The notes: generated by a model not told the origin, from the letters alone. A stretch of DNA of 64,000 nucleotides from Streptomyces sp. MMG1533 (GCF_001279775.1 NZ_LGDG01000122.1:252830-316829); one strand, 5' to 3'. Counted from the stretch's first letter, positions 50,961-60,676 are shown. Program-made: numbers and translations.

Positions 50961-51173
50961 CTACCGGTCCCGGCTCTCGGCCAGGGTGTACGCCACCAGA
51001 GCATTGGCATGGCCGTGCCCCAGGCCGTGCTCCGTCTTGAGCCAGCCGACCAGCTCCATGTGCCGGGTCAGCGGCGAGGAGCGGATGAGCTCCTGCCACT
51101 CGGCGATCGGCCGGCCGTACTTCTTCTCGATCGAGGGGAAGTAGCTCGCGGGGCCCTTCACGGTCTCGGCCAT
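50961..51173 (-). CDS. DUF4287 small protein
   Basis: 70 residues with the DUF4287 pattern: KGPASYFPSIEKKYGRPIAEW then MELVGWLKTEHGLGHGHANALVAY. The second half looks like a small helical, possibly nucleic acid-binding fold; the family is uncharacterised. ATG with AAAGGA eight bases upstream. It is 105 bp downstream of the NDH-2 gene, beyond an 11-bp hairpin, so probably separate. Confidence 0.85.
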   Translation of the reverse strand: MAETVKGPASYFPSIEKKYGRPIAEWQELIRSSPLTRHMELVGWLKTEHGLGHGHANALVAYTLAESRDR

Positions 51174-51212
51174 GGCGGTGTCCTTTCGCTGTGACGCTGT
51201 CTTGTCACTCCT

Positions 51213-51249
51213 CGGACCGCCGACCGACCGGGAACTGATCGGCGGTCCG
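51213..51249. terminator. 11-bp perfect hairpin terminator after the NDH-2 gene
   Basis: CGGACCGCCGA (51213-51223), 15-nt loop, TCGGCGGTCCG (51239-51249), lengthened on the outside by CACTCC/GAGTG. It lies 30 bp past the NDH-2 stop. Confidence 0.7.
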
Positions 51250-51278
51250 GAGTGATCTACAACACTCGCGCGAAAGCG

Positions 51279-52646
51279 TCACTGCTCCAGTCGCTCGGAA
51301 CCCTCGACGTGGGCCCGCACCTGTTCCGGCGTCAGGTAGGCGTCGACGGCCTCCAGGTCCTTCAGCTTGAGGGACCTGCCGGTCTGGAAACCGGTGCGGA
51401 CGAAATCGTCGCCGGCGACCGCGTTGAGCACCCAGTTCGTCATGACCCGGGTCTTGGCCACGTTGGTGCGCAGCGCCGACCAGTGGTAGCCGCGGGCCAC
51501 GGCCTGGGCGGGCAGTCCGCGAAGTTCGATGCCGAGCGGCTTGGAGACGGCGTCCTTGCCGCCGAGGTCGACGACCAGGCCGAGGTCCTTGTGGACGTAC
51601 GGCTTCGTCGTCCGGCCCCGCAGCGTGGCGATGACGTTGTCGGCGACGTGTTTGCCCTGCCGCAGGGCGTGCTGCGCGGTGGGCGGGCACACCGCGCCCT
51701 CCACACCCTTGGCCTCGTCGGGCACCGCGGCGGCGTCGCCGAGCGCGAACACCCCGTCGTGGCCCGGCAGGTTCATGTCGGCGGTGACCGAGAGCCGCCC
51801 CCGCACGGTCTCCGCTCCGAGCGTGGCGATGAGCGGGCTCGCGACCACACCTGCCGTCCAGATCAGGGTGCGGGTGGGGATCACCCGGCCGTCGGTGAAG
51901 GTGACCTCTTCAGGGCCCGCCTTGTCGATCGAGACCCCGAGCGAGATCTCGATGCCTCGCCGGCGCAGGATCTCCGTGGCGCTGCCGCCGAGCTTGTCGC
52001 CCAGCTCCGGCATCAGCTTCGGGGCGATGTCGATCAGATGCCACTTGATCAGGCCCGGGTCCAGGCGGGGGTAGCGCTTGACGGCGGCGTGCGTGAGGCG
52101 CTGCAGGCAAGCCGCGGTCTCGGTGCCGGCGTAGCCGCCGCCGACCACCACGAACTGGAGCCGTGCGGCGCGCTCGGCCGGGTCCTCGCTGGCGTCGGCG
52201 AGGTCGAGCTGGGAGATGACGTGGTCGCGGACGTACGCGGCCTCGGCGAGCGTCTTCATGCCGAAGGCGTTGTCGGTGAGGCCGGGGATGTCGAAGGTGC
52301 GGGTGACGCTGCCGGGGGCCAGCACGATGTAGTCGTACGGCTCGTTGACGATCTCGTCGGTGATGGTGCGGATGACGCAGACCTTGGCCTTGAGGTCCAC
52401 GCCGATGGCGCCGCCCGGAATGATCCGGGTGCGGTACTTCTTGCTGCGGCGCAGCGAGACGGCGATCGACTGTGGCGTCAGCACGCCGGAGGCGACTTGG
52501 GGCAGCAGGGGGAGGTAGAGCTGGTAGGCGCGCGGCGTCACCAGGGTGACGTCGGCCTCGTCGGGGGAGAGTTTGCGTTCCAGACGGCGGACGCACTCCA
52601 CGCCGGCGAAGCCTGCGCCGACCACCAGGATCCTGGGTCGTGTCAC
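51279..52646 (-). CDS. ndh: Type II NADH dehydrogenase-like flavoprotein
   Basis: 455 residues. FAD-binding motif PRILVVGAGFAGVECVRRL at the N-terminus, the second dinucleotide-binding motif VVVGGGYAGTETA at ~170, and the quinone-side pocket PPTAQHALRQGKHVADNV. NDH-2 enzymes pass electrons from NADH to menaquinone without pumping protons. The GTG at 52646 sits nine bases after AAAGGG; the ATG at 52655 touches that site directly and is less likely. It is the nearest gene to the stressosome operon, and redox stress is a fitting link. Confidence 0.88.
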   Translation of the reverse strand: MTRPRILVVGAGFAGVECVRRLERKLSPDEADVTLVTPRAYQLYLPLLPQVASGVLTPQSIAVSLRRSKKYRTRIIPGGAIGVDLKAKVCVIRTITDEIVNEPYDYIVLAPGSVTRTFDIPGLTDNAFGMKTLAEAAYVRDHVISQLDLADASEDPAERAARLQFVVVGGGYAGTETAACLQRLTHAAVKRYPRLDPGLIKWHLIDIAPKLMPELGDKLGGSATEILRRRGIEISLGVSIDKAGPEEVTFTDGRVIPTRTLIWTAGVVASPLIATLGAETVRGRLSVTADMNLPGHDGVFALGDAAAVPDEAKGVEGAVCPPTAQHALRQGKHVADNVIATLRGRTTKPYVHKDLGLVVDLGGKDAVSKPLGIELRGLPAQAVARGYHWSALRTNVAKTRVMTNWVLNAVAGDDFVRTGFQTGRSLKLKDLEAVDAYLTPEQVRAHVEGSERLEQ

Positions 52647-52890
52647 GGTGTTCATCCCTTTCTGCGGCTCCAGGCGGTCTGCCTCGAACGCCTTTCGCCT
52701 GCCCGTGGATCGCTGCTTCGCACATCGATCCCACCGCGGTGTCGGCCGTTCCGCCAGCCGAGCGCGGCAGGCAGACGAACGCGTCGAGCACCACCATGCC
52801 CGCCCGGCTGCCGAAACGCACCGGGGCGATCGTGAAGATCGTGGGACAGAAGCGGTGGACGGGGCCCTCGGGCACCCGTGGGACGGGGCC

Positions 52891-54609
52891 TCAGGCAGCC
52901 AGATGACACAGCAGCAGGCACACGTCGTCGTCCCGTTCGGAGTCGCTGAGCAGGGGCGTGAGGATCCGGTCGGCCGAACCGTCCAGGTCCGCGTCCAGCT
53001 CCGCGGAACGGAACGACCCGAGCGCCTGAGCCAGGCGCTCGATGCCCGGGTCTATCCCCTGCGCGCGCCGCTCCACCAGGCCGTCCGTGTACAGCGCCAG
53101 CGTGGAGCCGGGCGCGAGCGGCGCGGTGTGGTCGTGGATCACCTGCCGCAGCGGGATGCCGAGCATGGCGCCCGGTTTGGCGTCCAGCGTGTGCACCTGT
53201 CCGTCGGGGGTGCGCAGCACCGGCGGCGGATGGCCCGCGGCCGCCCACGTGAGCGTCGGGTCGCCGGGGCGGAAGCGGGCGATGACGGCGGTGGCGTACA
53301 GATCCGGCTGGAGATGGTGCAGGAACGTGTGCAACCGGGTCAGCAACTCGCCGGGGCTGCCGCCGTCGACGGCGTACGCCCGCAGCGCGGTGCGCAGCTG
53401 GCTCATCATCACGGCCGCGTGCAGACCGTGCCCGGTGACGTCGCCGATGACGGTGATCAGGCTGCCGTCGGGCTGCCGGAAGGCGTCGTACCAGTCGCCG
53501 CCGATGTTCAGCCCGTGTGTGGCCGGCAGATAGCGGGCGGCCAGGCTGAGGCCCGGCGTGGTGGGCAGATCGGTGAGCAGGGCGCGTTGGAGCGTCTCGG
53601 CGATGTCCCGGTTGTGCTCGAAGCGCCGGGCGTTGTCGATGGCGATGCTGGCCCGTCTGGTGAGCTCGATCAGCATCACGGCGTCGTCCGGGTCCCAGCG
53701 GTCGCCGGGCGGCGACAGCGTCAGCACGCCCAGCGGGGCGCGCCGCGTCGGCAGCGGGACGCACAGCAGCGGCCGCGCGGGATCCAGCGCGGAGGGCGGC
53801 TGGTCGGCGACACCGGGCAGGCCGCCCGGGTGGTCGGCGGCGTACTGCGGACGCCCGGTGCGGGCGGCGAGCACGGCGGCGGCCGGGTGCGGTGCGGGCC
53901 GGTGCCGGTCCTCGTCGCCCTCGAACAGCCAGATGTCGACGCTGCGGGCGTACTCGGGCACCAGCAGGTCCGGCAGGCGGCGCACGATCTCGTCGTGGTT
54001 CAGCGACGCCGTCAGTACGGCACTGGCGTCCGCCAGGAACGTCAGCCTGCGGCGGGCGCTCTCCGCCTCGGTCCGTGCCTTGCGTTCGGCGGCGAACGCG
54101 TCGCGCTGGGCCCGACCGGCGGCGTCCAGTTCGGCGTGCAGGGCCAGCACGCCCTGGTTGGTCTGGTGCAGCTCCTCCCGGTGGAAGTTGACCAGCTCCT
54201 CCTGTTCGCCGAGCCTGTCCAGCACCAGCGCGGTGTCCTCGTCGGCGCCGAGCAGGGCCTCCGCCAGGACCGCCGGGTCGTCCGCCACTAAGGCGCCGTC
54301 GGGTGTGTCCGCCGCTTCGGCGCAGCGGACCGTCGTACGCCACGGCGGTTGCGCGGCGGCCGCGCCCGTGCCGTACGAGGGGGTCACCACCACGTGCAGG
54401 AGCCCCTCCTCGGCGGATGCGGCCGGGGCTTCCAGGGTGAGTCGCCAGGTGCCGCCCTTGGTGAGGCACTGCCGCAGATGCGAGCTGAGCGCCGTGGTCA
54501 GACGGGTGCGGTCGAGGGTTGGCACGCCGTACGCGGCGGCCAACCGGGCGGTGGCGATCCGGGCCCGGGCGGCGTCGACGACGGTCGTGATCTGCCAACT
54601 GCGCGTCAT
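52891..54609 (-). CDS. SpoIIE-type PP2C phosphatase with degenerate ATPase and GAF domains
   Basis: 572 residues. The N-terminal ~120 residues resemble an RsbT-type ATPase (VDAARARIATARLAAAYGV) but have no N box (SSHLRQCL in place of SELxxN). A coiled coil follows (~150-190), then a GAF domain (~200-320) and the SpoIIE phosphatase (~340-572) with GGDWYDAF, GDVTGHGL and DDDVCLLL holding the metal-binding Asp residues. These phosphatases dephosphorylate STAS antagonists. The start (ATGA) overlaps the RsbT-X fusion stop. Last gene of the stressosome operon. Confidence 0.87.
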   Translation of the reverse strand: MTRSWQITTVVDAARARIATARLAAAYGVPTLDRTRLTTALSSHLRQCLTKGGTWRLTLEAPAASAEEGLLHVVVTPSYGTGAAAAQPPWRTTVRCAEAADTPDGALVADDPAVLAEALLGADEDTALVLDRLGEQEELVNFHREELHQTNQGVLALHAELDAAGRAQRDAFAAERKARTEAESARRRLTFLADASAVLTASLNHDEIVRRLPDLLVPEYARSVDIWLFEGDEDRHRPAPHPAAAVLAARTGRPQYAADHPGGLPGVADQPPSALDPARPLLCVPLPTRRAPLGVLTLSPPGDRWDPDDAVMLIELTRRASIAIDNARRFEHNRDIAETLQRALLTDLPTTPGLSLAARYLPATHGLNIGGDWYDAFRQPDGSLITVIGDVTGHGLHAAVMMSQLRTALRAYAVDGGSPGELLTRLHTFLHHLQPDLYATAVIARFRPGDPTLTWAAAGHPPPVLRTPDGQVHTLDAKPGAMLGIPLRQVIHDHTAPLAPGSTLALYTDGLVERRAQGIDPGIERLAQALGSFRSAELDADLDGSADRILTPLLSDSERDDDVCLLLCHLAA

Positions 54610-55649
54610 GGCCCCTCCAACGGGGTCGGGGCCAGCACCACCACGGCCGTGTCGTCCCGCACCGGCCAGGCGGAACTGCTCGTGTCGCGCACCGTCACGG
54701 CCGCCACGACGGCCGGGTCGGCCGCCAGCAGGTCCTCGTCGGACGGAGGCGTCCAGCGACTGGGCAGGCCGTCGCTGTGCAGGATCAACAGCCGGTCGGC
54801 CGCCCAGGGCACACGGTCCTCCCGCAGCGTCGCGTGCCGGTGCACGCCCACGATCCCGGGCCGGGACACCAGGGAACGCCACCGGTCGCCCTCGCGCAGC
54901 CGAGCCCCTACGTTGCCGACGCCCGCGAACCGCAACAGGCCGCCGCGGGTGTCCACCTGGGCGACGGCTACGGCCGCGCCCCGAGTGCCGCGCAACGCCG
55001 TGTCGAGGTGCACCAGCGCCTCGGCCGGCGGCAGGTGGGCGGCGCGGTGCAGGGCCTCCACGGCCGTCGTCGAGGCGCGGGCGGCCGCCGGACCGTGACC
55101 CAGCCCGTCGGCCAGCATCAGGGTCAGCCGGTCACCGGAGCAAGCCCACGCCCAGGCGTCGCCGGAGTACTCCGCCCCGGCGAACGGCACGTTCACCCCG
55201 CCGGCCCGCACCGCGGCGACCGGCGCCGGGTCCTTGGGGCGGGCGCCGACCCGGGCCACTGCCACCGTGCCCCGGCCCGGCGCGCTGTGCAGCCCGAAGC
55301 CGTCGGCTATACGGCGGCACGTGCCGAGCCCGGCCCCGAGGGAACGGGTGGTCGAGAACCCGTCGCGCAGGGCGGCGGCGACATCGGACATGCCCGGACC
55401 GTGGTCGATCGCCGCGATCTGCACCAGACAGGCGCCGTCCGAGGGCGTGGGCGGATCCACCACCTCGATGAGAATGCGTCCGCCCCCGGCGTACTTGAGC
55501 AGATTGGTGGCCAGCTCGGTGGCCACCAGCGCGGCGGCCGCCTTACGCGGCTCGTCGAGCCCCGCCAGGGCGGCCGCGTTCTCCGCGGCCACCCTCGCGT
55601 CCCGCACCCGGGTCGAGTCGTGGACCGGGACCTCCCACACGCGCGGCAT
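54606..55649 (-). CDS. RsbT-like kinase fused to RsbX-like PP2C phosphatase
   Basis: 347 residues in two halves. The first ~140 residues are a GHKL ATPase: N box ALVATELATNLLKYAGGG, G1 IDHGPGM, G2 SLGAGLGTCRRIADGF. The second (~165-347) is a small SpoIIE-type phosphatase: ADGLGHGPAAARAS and DDTAVVVLA keep the metal Asp motifs. RsbT and RsbX have opposite actions on RsbS/RsbR phosphorylation, so the fusion unites them. The stop of the RsbT gene and this ATG abut (TGAATG); the stop overlaps the next start by ATGA. Confidence 0.88.
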   Translation of the reverse strand: MPRVWEVPVHDSTRVRDARVAAENAAALAGLDEPRKAAAALVATELATNLLKYAGGGRILIEVVDPPTPSDGACLVQIAAIDHGPGMSDVAAALRDGFSTTRSLGAGLGTCRRIADGFGLHSAPGRGTVAVARVGARPKDPAPVAAVRAGGVNVPFAGAEYSGDAWAWACSGDRLTLMLADGLGHGPAAARASTTAVEALHRAAHLPPAEALVHLDTALRGTRGAAVAVAQVDTRGGLLRFAGVGNVGARLREGDRWRSLVSRPGIVGVHRHATLREDRVPWAADRLLILHSDGLPSRWTPPSDEDLLAADPAVVAAVTVRDTSSSAWPVRDDTAVVVLAPTPLEGP

Positions 55650-56090
55650 TCAGAACTCTCCCCGCGGCCGTGGCGGCCGGGCCGCCCAGGAGACCACCGT
55701 GACCTTGGTGCCGACCCCCGGAGTGCTGTCGACGGCGAACTCGTGCACCAGACGGCGCGCACCGCCCAGGCCCATCCCCAGCCCGTCGCCGGAGGTGTAG
55801 CCGTCGCTCAGCGCCCGCTCCAGGTCCGGGATGCCCGGCCCCTCGTCGGAGAACGTCAGCCGCAGCCCCTGCGTGTGCCCGTTGGTGACGCGGGCCGTCT
55901 CCATCTGTCCGCCTCCGCCGTGCACGAGGGTGTTGCGGGCCAGTTCGCTGGCCGCGGTGACCAGCTTGGTCTGTTCCACCAGGCCGAACCCGAGCAGACC
56001 GGCGGCCTGCCGCACGTGCTGGCGCACCCACACCAGATCCATGTCCGAACGGATCGGCAGGCAGGCGTCGACGCCCGCGGCTGTCTGCAT
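55650..56090 (-). CDS. rsbT: RsbT serine/threonine kinase
   Basis: 146 residues, a GHKL ATPase with the RsbT signature: ASELARNTLVHGGGG (N box), SDEGPGIPDLERALSDGYTSGDGLGMGLGGARRL (G1 and G2 boxes, given in parts by the family). RsbT phosphorylates RsbS and RsbR and so releases itself from the stressosome, then activates a downstream phosphatase. ATG overlaps the RsbS stop (TGATG). The next gene begins right after its stop. Confidence 0.9.
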   Translation of the reverse strand: MQTAAGVDACLPIRSDMDLVWVRQHVRQAAGLLGFGLVEQTKLVTAASELARNTLVHGGGGQMETARVTNGHTQGLRLTFSDEGPGIPDLERALSDGYTSGDGLGMGLGGARRLVHEFAVDSTPGVGTKVTVVSWAARPPRPRGEF

Positions 56091-56509
56091 CACCGGCTCT
56101 CCTGGCGCGGGCCGCCGGAGCGGGTGGCCGGATCGAGTCCCGCGAGGAGGTCCAGGGCCGCCTCCGTGGTGAGCGCGGTGCGCAGTCCCGGAAGCGTCAG
56201 CCCCAGCTCCACCAGCGTGATCGCGACCGCCGGCCGCATGCCGGCCACCACGGTCCGCGCGGCCAGCAACGAGGCCTGTGCCGCGATCTCGGCCAGCACC
56301 CGTCCGAGGAAGGAGTCGACGATCTCGATACCGGAGATGTCGATGACCACGCCGGTCACCCCGGTGCCGACGATGGTCTCGCCGATGTCCTGCTGGAGCT
56401 GCTGCGCCGTGCTGTCGTGCAGATCCCCCTGGAGGGTCACCAGGAGGACGTCGCCGAGCCTGAGGACCGGCACGTGTCCCGTGACGGGGCGGGAGAAGTC
56501 GTGGTTCAC
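56090..56509 (-). CDS. rsbS: RsbS stressosome STAS protein
   Basis: 139 residues, a single STAS domain. The phosphoacceptor is S59 in VVIDISGIEIVDSFLG, the same number as the well-known serine of Bacillus subtilis RsbS. RsbS forms the core of the stressosome with RsbR and sequesters RsbT until it is phosphorylated. GTG overlaps the RsbR stop (GTGA). Order RsbR-RsbS-RsbT follows the canonical operon. Confidence 0.92.
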   Translation of the reverse strand: MNHDFSRPVTGHVPVLRLGDVLLVTLQGDLHDSTAQQLQQDIGETIVGTGVTGVVIDISGIEIVDSFLGRVLAEIAAQASLLAARTVVAGMRPAVAITLVELGLTLPGLRTALTTEAALDLLAGLDPATRSGGPRQESR

Positions 56510-57405
56510 CGTGGACCCGCACCGCCGGGCGTCGCGTTGATGATGTCGGCCCCCAGTTCGTGCAGGGCGTACGCCAGGGCGTCGGCCAGGCTCGCCCGGG
56601 TGATCACCGTGCCCAGGTCCAGGCCCAGGTGGACGATGGTCTGTGCGATCGCCGGGCGGATGCCGGAGACGACGCACTCCGCGCCCATCAGCCGGGCGGC
56701 CGCGACCGTCTTCATCAGGTGCTGGGCGACCAGGGAGTCGACCGTCGGCACACCGGTGATGTCGAGGATCGCGAACCGGGCGTGCTGGTCGACGACGGCC
56801 TCCAGCAGCGTCTCCATCACGACCTGGCTGCGGGCACTGTCGAGCGTCCCGATCAGCGGGACGGCCACGATGCCGTCCCAGAGCTTGATGACCGGCGTGG
56901 CCACTTCCATCAACTGCAGCCGCTGCCGCTCGATCAGGGCCTGACCCTCGCTCAGCGCGGTCTCCACCACGACCAGCCGCAGCGTGCCCATCAGCACGGT
57001 CAGCGCCGTCGTACAGTCCCGGACCAGCTCGGTCGGCTCTTCGGGGAGGTCGGCGACCAGGAGGTTCTCGACGGGCGGGCGCAGCGCGTCCACGTCGTTC
57101 GACACCTGCGCGGTGGTGAAGCCCGCCCGGGAGCGGGCAGCGCCCATCCGCGACAACTGCTCGCGCACCAGGGTGAATCCGGCGGCGTCGGGATCGTGTA
57201 CCTGATCCGTGTCGGCGACCTGGGCCAGCGCGTCGACGACGGTCTTGCCCGCTTCCACCGCCTCGTCCCGCGAGACGGTGAACACCGTACGGAACAGCGG
57301 CTCGTCGGCCCATCGCTGGGCGATCTGCTCGGCGCGGCGGCGCAGGAAGTCCCCGACCTCCTGTGCCGGTGATCCGTGCTGGCCTACCGTTGCGTGCTCC
57401 GGCAC
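56506..57405 (-). CDS. rsbR: RsbR stressosome sensor (RsbRD-like N-domain with STAS)
   Basis: 299 residues. The N-terminal ~155 residues are helical and of the RsbRD_N type (FLRRRAEQIAQRWADEPLF, AGFTTAQVSNDVDALRPPV), not a globin or PAS. A STAS domain spans ~170-285, with phosphoacceptor candidates T170 in ATPVIKLWDG and T217 in ILDITGVPTVDS, positions matching the two threonines of RsbRA-type proteins. The N-terminal domain would sense the signal. GTG with GAGGAG nine bases upstream; no clear SigB-like promoter was found in the 187-bp gap upstream. Confidence 0.92.
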   Translation of the reverse strand: MPEHATVGQHGSPAQEVGDFLRRRAEQIAQRWADEPLFRTVFTVSRDEAVEAGKTVVDALAQVADTDQVHDPDAAGFTLVREQLSRMGAARSRAGFTTAQVSNDVDALRPPVENLLVADLPEEPTELVRDCTTALTVLMGTLRLVVVETALSEGQALIERQRLQLMEVATPVIKLWDGIVAVPLIGTLDSARSQVVMETLLEAVVDQHARFAILDITGVPTVDSLVAQHLMKTVAAARLMGAECVVSGIRPAIAQTIVHLGLDLGTVITRASLADALAYALHELGADIINATPGGAGPR

Positions 57406-57592
57406 CTGTACTACTCCTCAGCGTCTTCTTCGGGGTTTCGTCGCACCGAACCCGATGGAGGCAACGAGACGGCGATGTGACCCTGCCGGGCGACCACTGT
57501 AACCATGGCCCCACCTCGTGAGACACGGCCTTCCGGACAGACGATCACGTGGTGCGAGAAGCCCGTTGACGGCCCGTGGACCGCCCGCCGGA

Positions 57593-57994
57593 TCAGGTCT
57601 GCTGCCCGTCCTGCTCGACCTGCTCCTCCTCGGGCGCGTCGACGCGGGCGAGCGCCTCGTCGAGGCTCTCGGACACCGGGACCGTGATGCTCACGCCCGT
57701 CAGGTCCAGGATCCGCCGGACCGCCGGCGTGGGGGAGATGATGTGCACGCTGCCCGGTATGCCGCGGGCCTCCTGGTAGACCCTCAGGATGATGTTCATG
57801 CCGGACGAGTCCATGAACGGCACGGACGACAGGTCGAGCAGGAAGTGCCGGCGGCCGTGGTGGAGCTGGTTGGCCAGGTGATGCTGGAACTCCGTTGCGG
57901 TGTCTACGTCCAAGTAGCCCTCGACCGAGATCAGAGCGACGTCCTCCCGGGGCAGGGTGACCTCGACGGACAAGGGGTTCTGGGCAATGGACAC
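57593..57994 (-). CDS. STAS-domain anti-sigma factor antagonist
   Basis: 133 residues, RsbV/SpoIIAA-like: LLDLSSVPFMDSSGMNIIL gives the STAS phosphoserine motif (FMDSSG). It would bind an RsbW-type kinase when unphosphorylated and so free the sigma factor; the SpoIIE-type phosphatases next to it are the natural activators. The GTG at 57994 has GGAGGT four bases upstream; an in-frame GTG 12 bp earlier overlaps this site. A SigB-like promoter precedes it. The C-terminal tail is acidic (EEEQVEQDG). Confidence 0.9.
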   Translation of the reverse strand: MSIAQNPLSVEVTLPREDVALISVEGYLDVDTATEFQHHLANQLHHGRRHFLLDLSSVPFMDSSGMNIILRVYQEARGIPGSVHIISPTPAVRRILDLTGVSITVPVSESLDEALARVDAPEEEQVEQDGQQT

Positions 57995-58028
57995 GAGTAC
58001 CTCCACAAGTCTTACGGCCAGGGCTGGT

Positions 58029-58053
58029 TACCCCTGTGGGCGACATCGATGCA
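58029..58053 (-). promoter_or_regulatory. SigB-type promoter of the STAS gene
   Basis: On the minus strand GCAT, 15-bp spacer, GGGTAA(C), which fits the Streptomyces SigB-like consensus GNNT-N14-16-GGGTAY in all but the last position of the -10 box. Start site would be ~10-20 bp before the GGAGGT at 57999-58004. The rest of the 237-bp gap (57995-58231) shows nothing else. Confidence 0.55.
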
Positions 58054-58231
58054 CACCGAATCCGACGGTGCTCCGTGATCAAGATCTCATCGGTCCGGGG
58101 GGTGCTGAGCGGTTCCGTTCCCCGCCCGGCACCACGTCCCGCAGCTGCCGAATCCCATCCTGTGCGCCTTTCCGCCGCCGGTCGTCATCTGTCACCGCGC
58201 CCCGCGTTTACCCCTGAATGAACCAGGTATG

Positions 58232-60672
58232 TCAGCCGACCCGGATGCCCACGAGGCACGTGTCGTCGTCCGTGTCCGATCTGCTGTACGTCAGCAGGCG
58301 GTCCAACTGCCGGTCGAGTGTCCGGGGAGGCGTACGGGCGGTGGTCAGCAGGTGCTTCAGCGACTCCTCCACGGAACGGTCCCGGCGCTCGATCAGACCG
58401 TCGGTGTACATCAACAGGGTGTCCCCGGCCGCCAGTTGGACCTCGGCCTCCTCGTAGAGCGCCTCGGGCACGGCCCCGAGCAGCATGCCCTTGACCAGGG
58501 GCAGCGGCGTGGCCTCCGCGTCGCGCACGAGCACGGGCGGGAGATGGCCGCCTCGCGCCCAGCGGAGTGTGTGCCGGGCGGGGTCGTACAGTCCGCAGAC
58601 CGCCGTGGCGGTGACGGCGCCGGTGAGGTGGTGCGCCACGATGTTCAGCCATGACAGCAGTTGGCCCGGCCCGGCGCCGGTGACGGCCAGTCCGCGCAGC
58701 GCGTTGCGCAGCACGACCATGCTGGTGGCCGCCTCCATCCCGTGCCCCGCCACGTCGCCGACGCACAGCAGCACCTTCCCGGTCGGTAGCACGACGGCGT
58801 CGTACCAGTCGCCGCCCACGAGTTGCTCGGTCTCGGCGGGCCGGTAGCGGACGGCCACCTGGAGATCGGGGACCTGGAGCGGCGCCTGCGTCGGCGGCAT
58901 GATGGCGTGCTGCAACTGCAGGGTGAGCCGGTTGCGTTCGGTCGCCTGCTGCTCGGTGTGCGCGAGCTGGTCGCGGGTGGCCGCGAGGGCGACCTCGGTC
59001 CAGTGCTGGGCCGAGATGTCCTGGTAGGCCCCGCGCACGGCGAACAGCCGGCCGTCCGTGTCGAGCACCGGTTCGGCCACGACCCGGATGTGCCGGGTCA
59101 CCCCGTCGGGCCGCTGCAGCCGGAACGCCGTCGACGCGGGACGCCGCTGGTGCAGCAGCGTGCGCAGGAACCGGCGGATGGCCTCGGTGTCGTCGGGGTG
59201 GGCGTGGGCGGTCAGTTCCTCCAGTGGGACCGGGGTGCTCGACGGGGAACGGCCGTACAGGTCGAAGAGCTGGCCGTTCCAGGTGATGTCGCCGGTCAGC
59301 AGGTTCTCCTCGAACCCGCCGATCCGCCCGAGCCGCTGGGCGTGCTGCAACAGGCTCGCCAGCCGCGCGGTCTCGTCCTCGATCCGCAACAGCAGCAGGA
59401 CGCAGGTTCCGTGCCGGCTGATGCTGATGTCGGCGACCGCCGAGAGCGGGACCTGGTCGACCAGGGCGGTGAGGTTCATCCGGTGCGCACGGAACGGCTC
59501 GCCGGTCGCGTAGACCCGCTCGACGCGCTGGAAGAGCTCGCTCTCCCCGGCGGCCATCGGGTAGGCCTCCAGCAGCAGGGCCCCGTTGACGACGGCGCGC
59601 GACCGGCCCGCGGGGTCGAGGAACCGGCTGTTCACATGCTGGATGCGGAAGTCCACCAGGTGGCCGGAGCCGTCGAGGTGCGGCACGAGGACCAGAGCGG
59701 GGTCGTGCAGCCCGTCGGCCAGGTCCATGAGTTCCGCCGCGTCCGGCAGCACGCGGGGCTGCCGTACGGAGCCGTGAGGCAGCGTGTACGTCTCCAGGGT
59801 GTGGGCGCACAGCTCGGCCAGGGCCTCCACCTGACGGACGATCCGCGGCGGCTGCGGGGCCAGCGGTTCGGGCCAGACGATCTCCAGGACGCCGTGCACA
59901 CGTCCACCGGTACCGGCGGGCAGCGCGGCCCGGCCGCCGTCCGGATGCTGGTGCCGGCCGATGCTCGGCAGACCGGTCCGGGCGAGCGACGTGATCCACC
60001 GACCGTCGCGCTCGGTCAGGCCGCGCCGCGCCACCGTCGTCACGTCCGGCGGCACATAGCGCCAGCGCGCCGCCTCGACCGGGGAGAAGCCGGCGCTGCC
60101 CGCCAGGGTCAGGGAGCCGTCCGGTCCCGCCGCCCAGATGGCCACGGCCACTGCCCCGAGCGGCTGCAGGGCCTGCTGCAACAGGGACTCCGCGACGGCC
60201 TCGGTGTCGTCCGCGGCCAGCGCACCGCTCTCCGCGGCCCGCAGCCGTACGGCCGCGGAGTCGCCCACCGGTTCCGCGGTCTGCGAGGTGGCGGCGAGGA
60301 AGGCGTCGGTGACCTCGGACATCTTGTCCCGGGCGGCCTGGTTGATGACCTCGACCGCGAACTCCAGAGGCGTCACCTTGGACTGCTCGGCCAGCTCCGC
60401 GAGCTGTCGGGCGGCCTGGGCGGGACCGCACTGCAGACGTTCGACCAGGATGCCCTTGGCCAGTTCGATCAGGGCACGCCCCTCGGCCTCGGCCTGGGCG
60501 GCCCGCACCTCGCGGCGCAACCGCTCGACGGTCGCGGCCAGTCTGCCCACGGGGGAGGCGGAGGGGACGGGCGCGCCGTCGGGCTCCGGGTCCGGGCGAG
60601 CCGGGGGAGAGGCGGAGGCGACATGCGCCCCCGCGTCACCGTGCGCATGCGGGCGGTCGGAACTCGGCGGCC

Positions 60673-60676
<4 letters not shown>
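58232..60676 (-). CDS. SpoIIE-type phosphatase with ANTAR, GAF and PAS domains
   Basis: 814 residues: an acidic, Pro-rich head, an ANTAR-like helical domain (~50-115; REVRAAQAEAEGRALIELAKG, SKVTPLEFAVEVIN), a GAF domain (~145-300), a PAS-like sensor region (~310-440), a PAS domain with a PAC-like end (~445-560; FEENLLTGDITWNGQLFDLYG) and the SpoIIE phosphatase (~590-814) with GGDWYDAV, GDVAGHGM and DDDTCLVGI. ANTAR domains usually bind RNA, so this one combines RNA-type and phosphatase modules. The start overlaps the hybrid kinase stop (ATGA), so the two are coupled. Confidence 0.88.

Noticed and set aside
52640..52906. A short frame in the gap between NDH-2 and the phosphatase
   Set aside because: No ribosome-binding site, random composition; the 244-bp gap is better read as promoter region of NDH-2.
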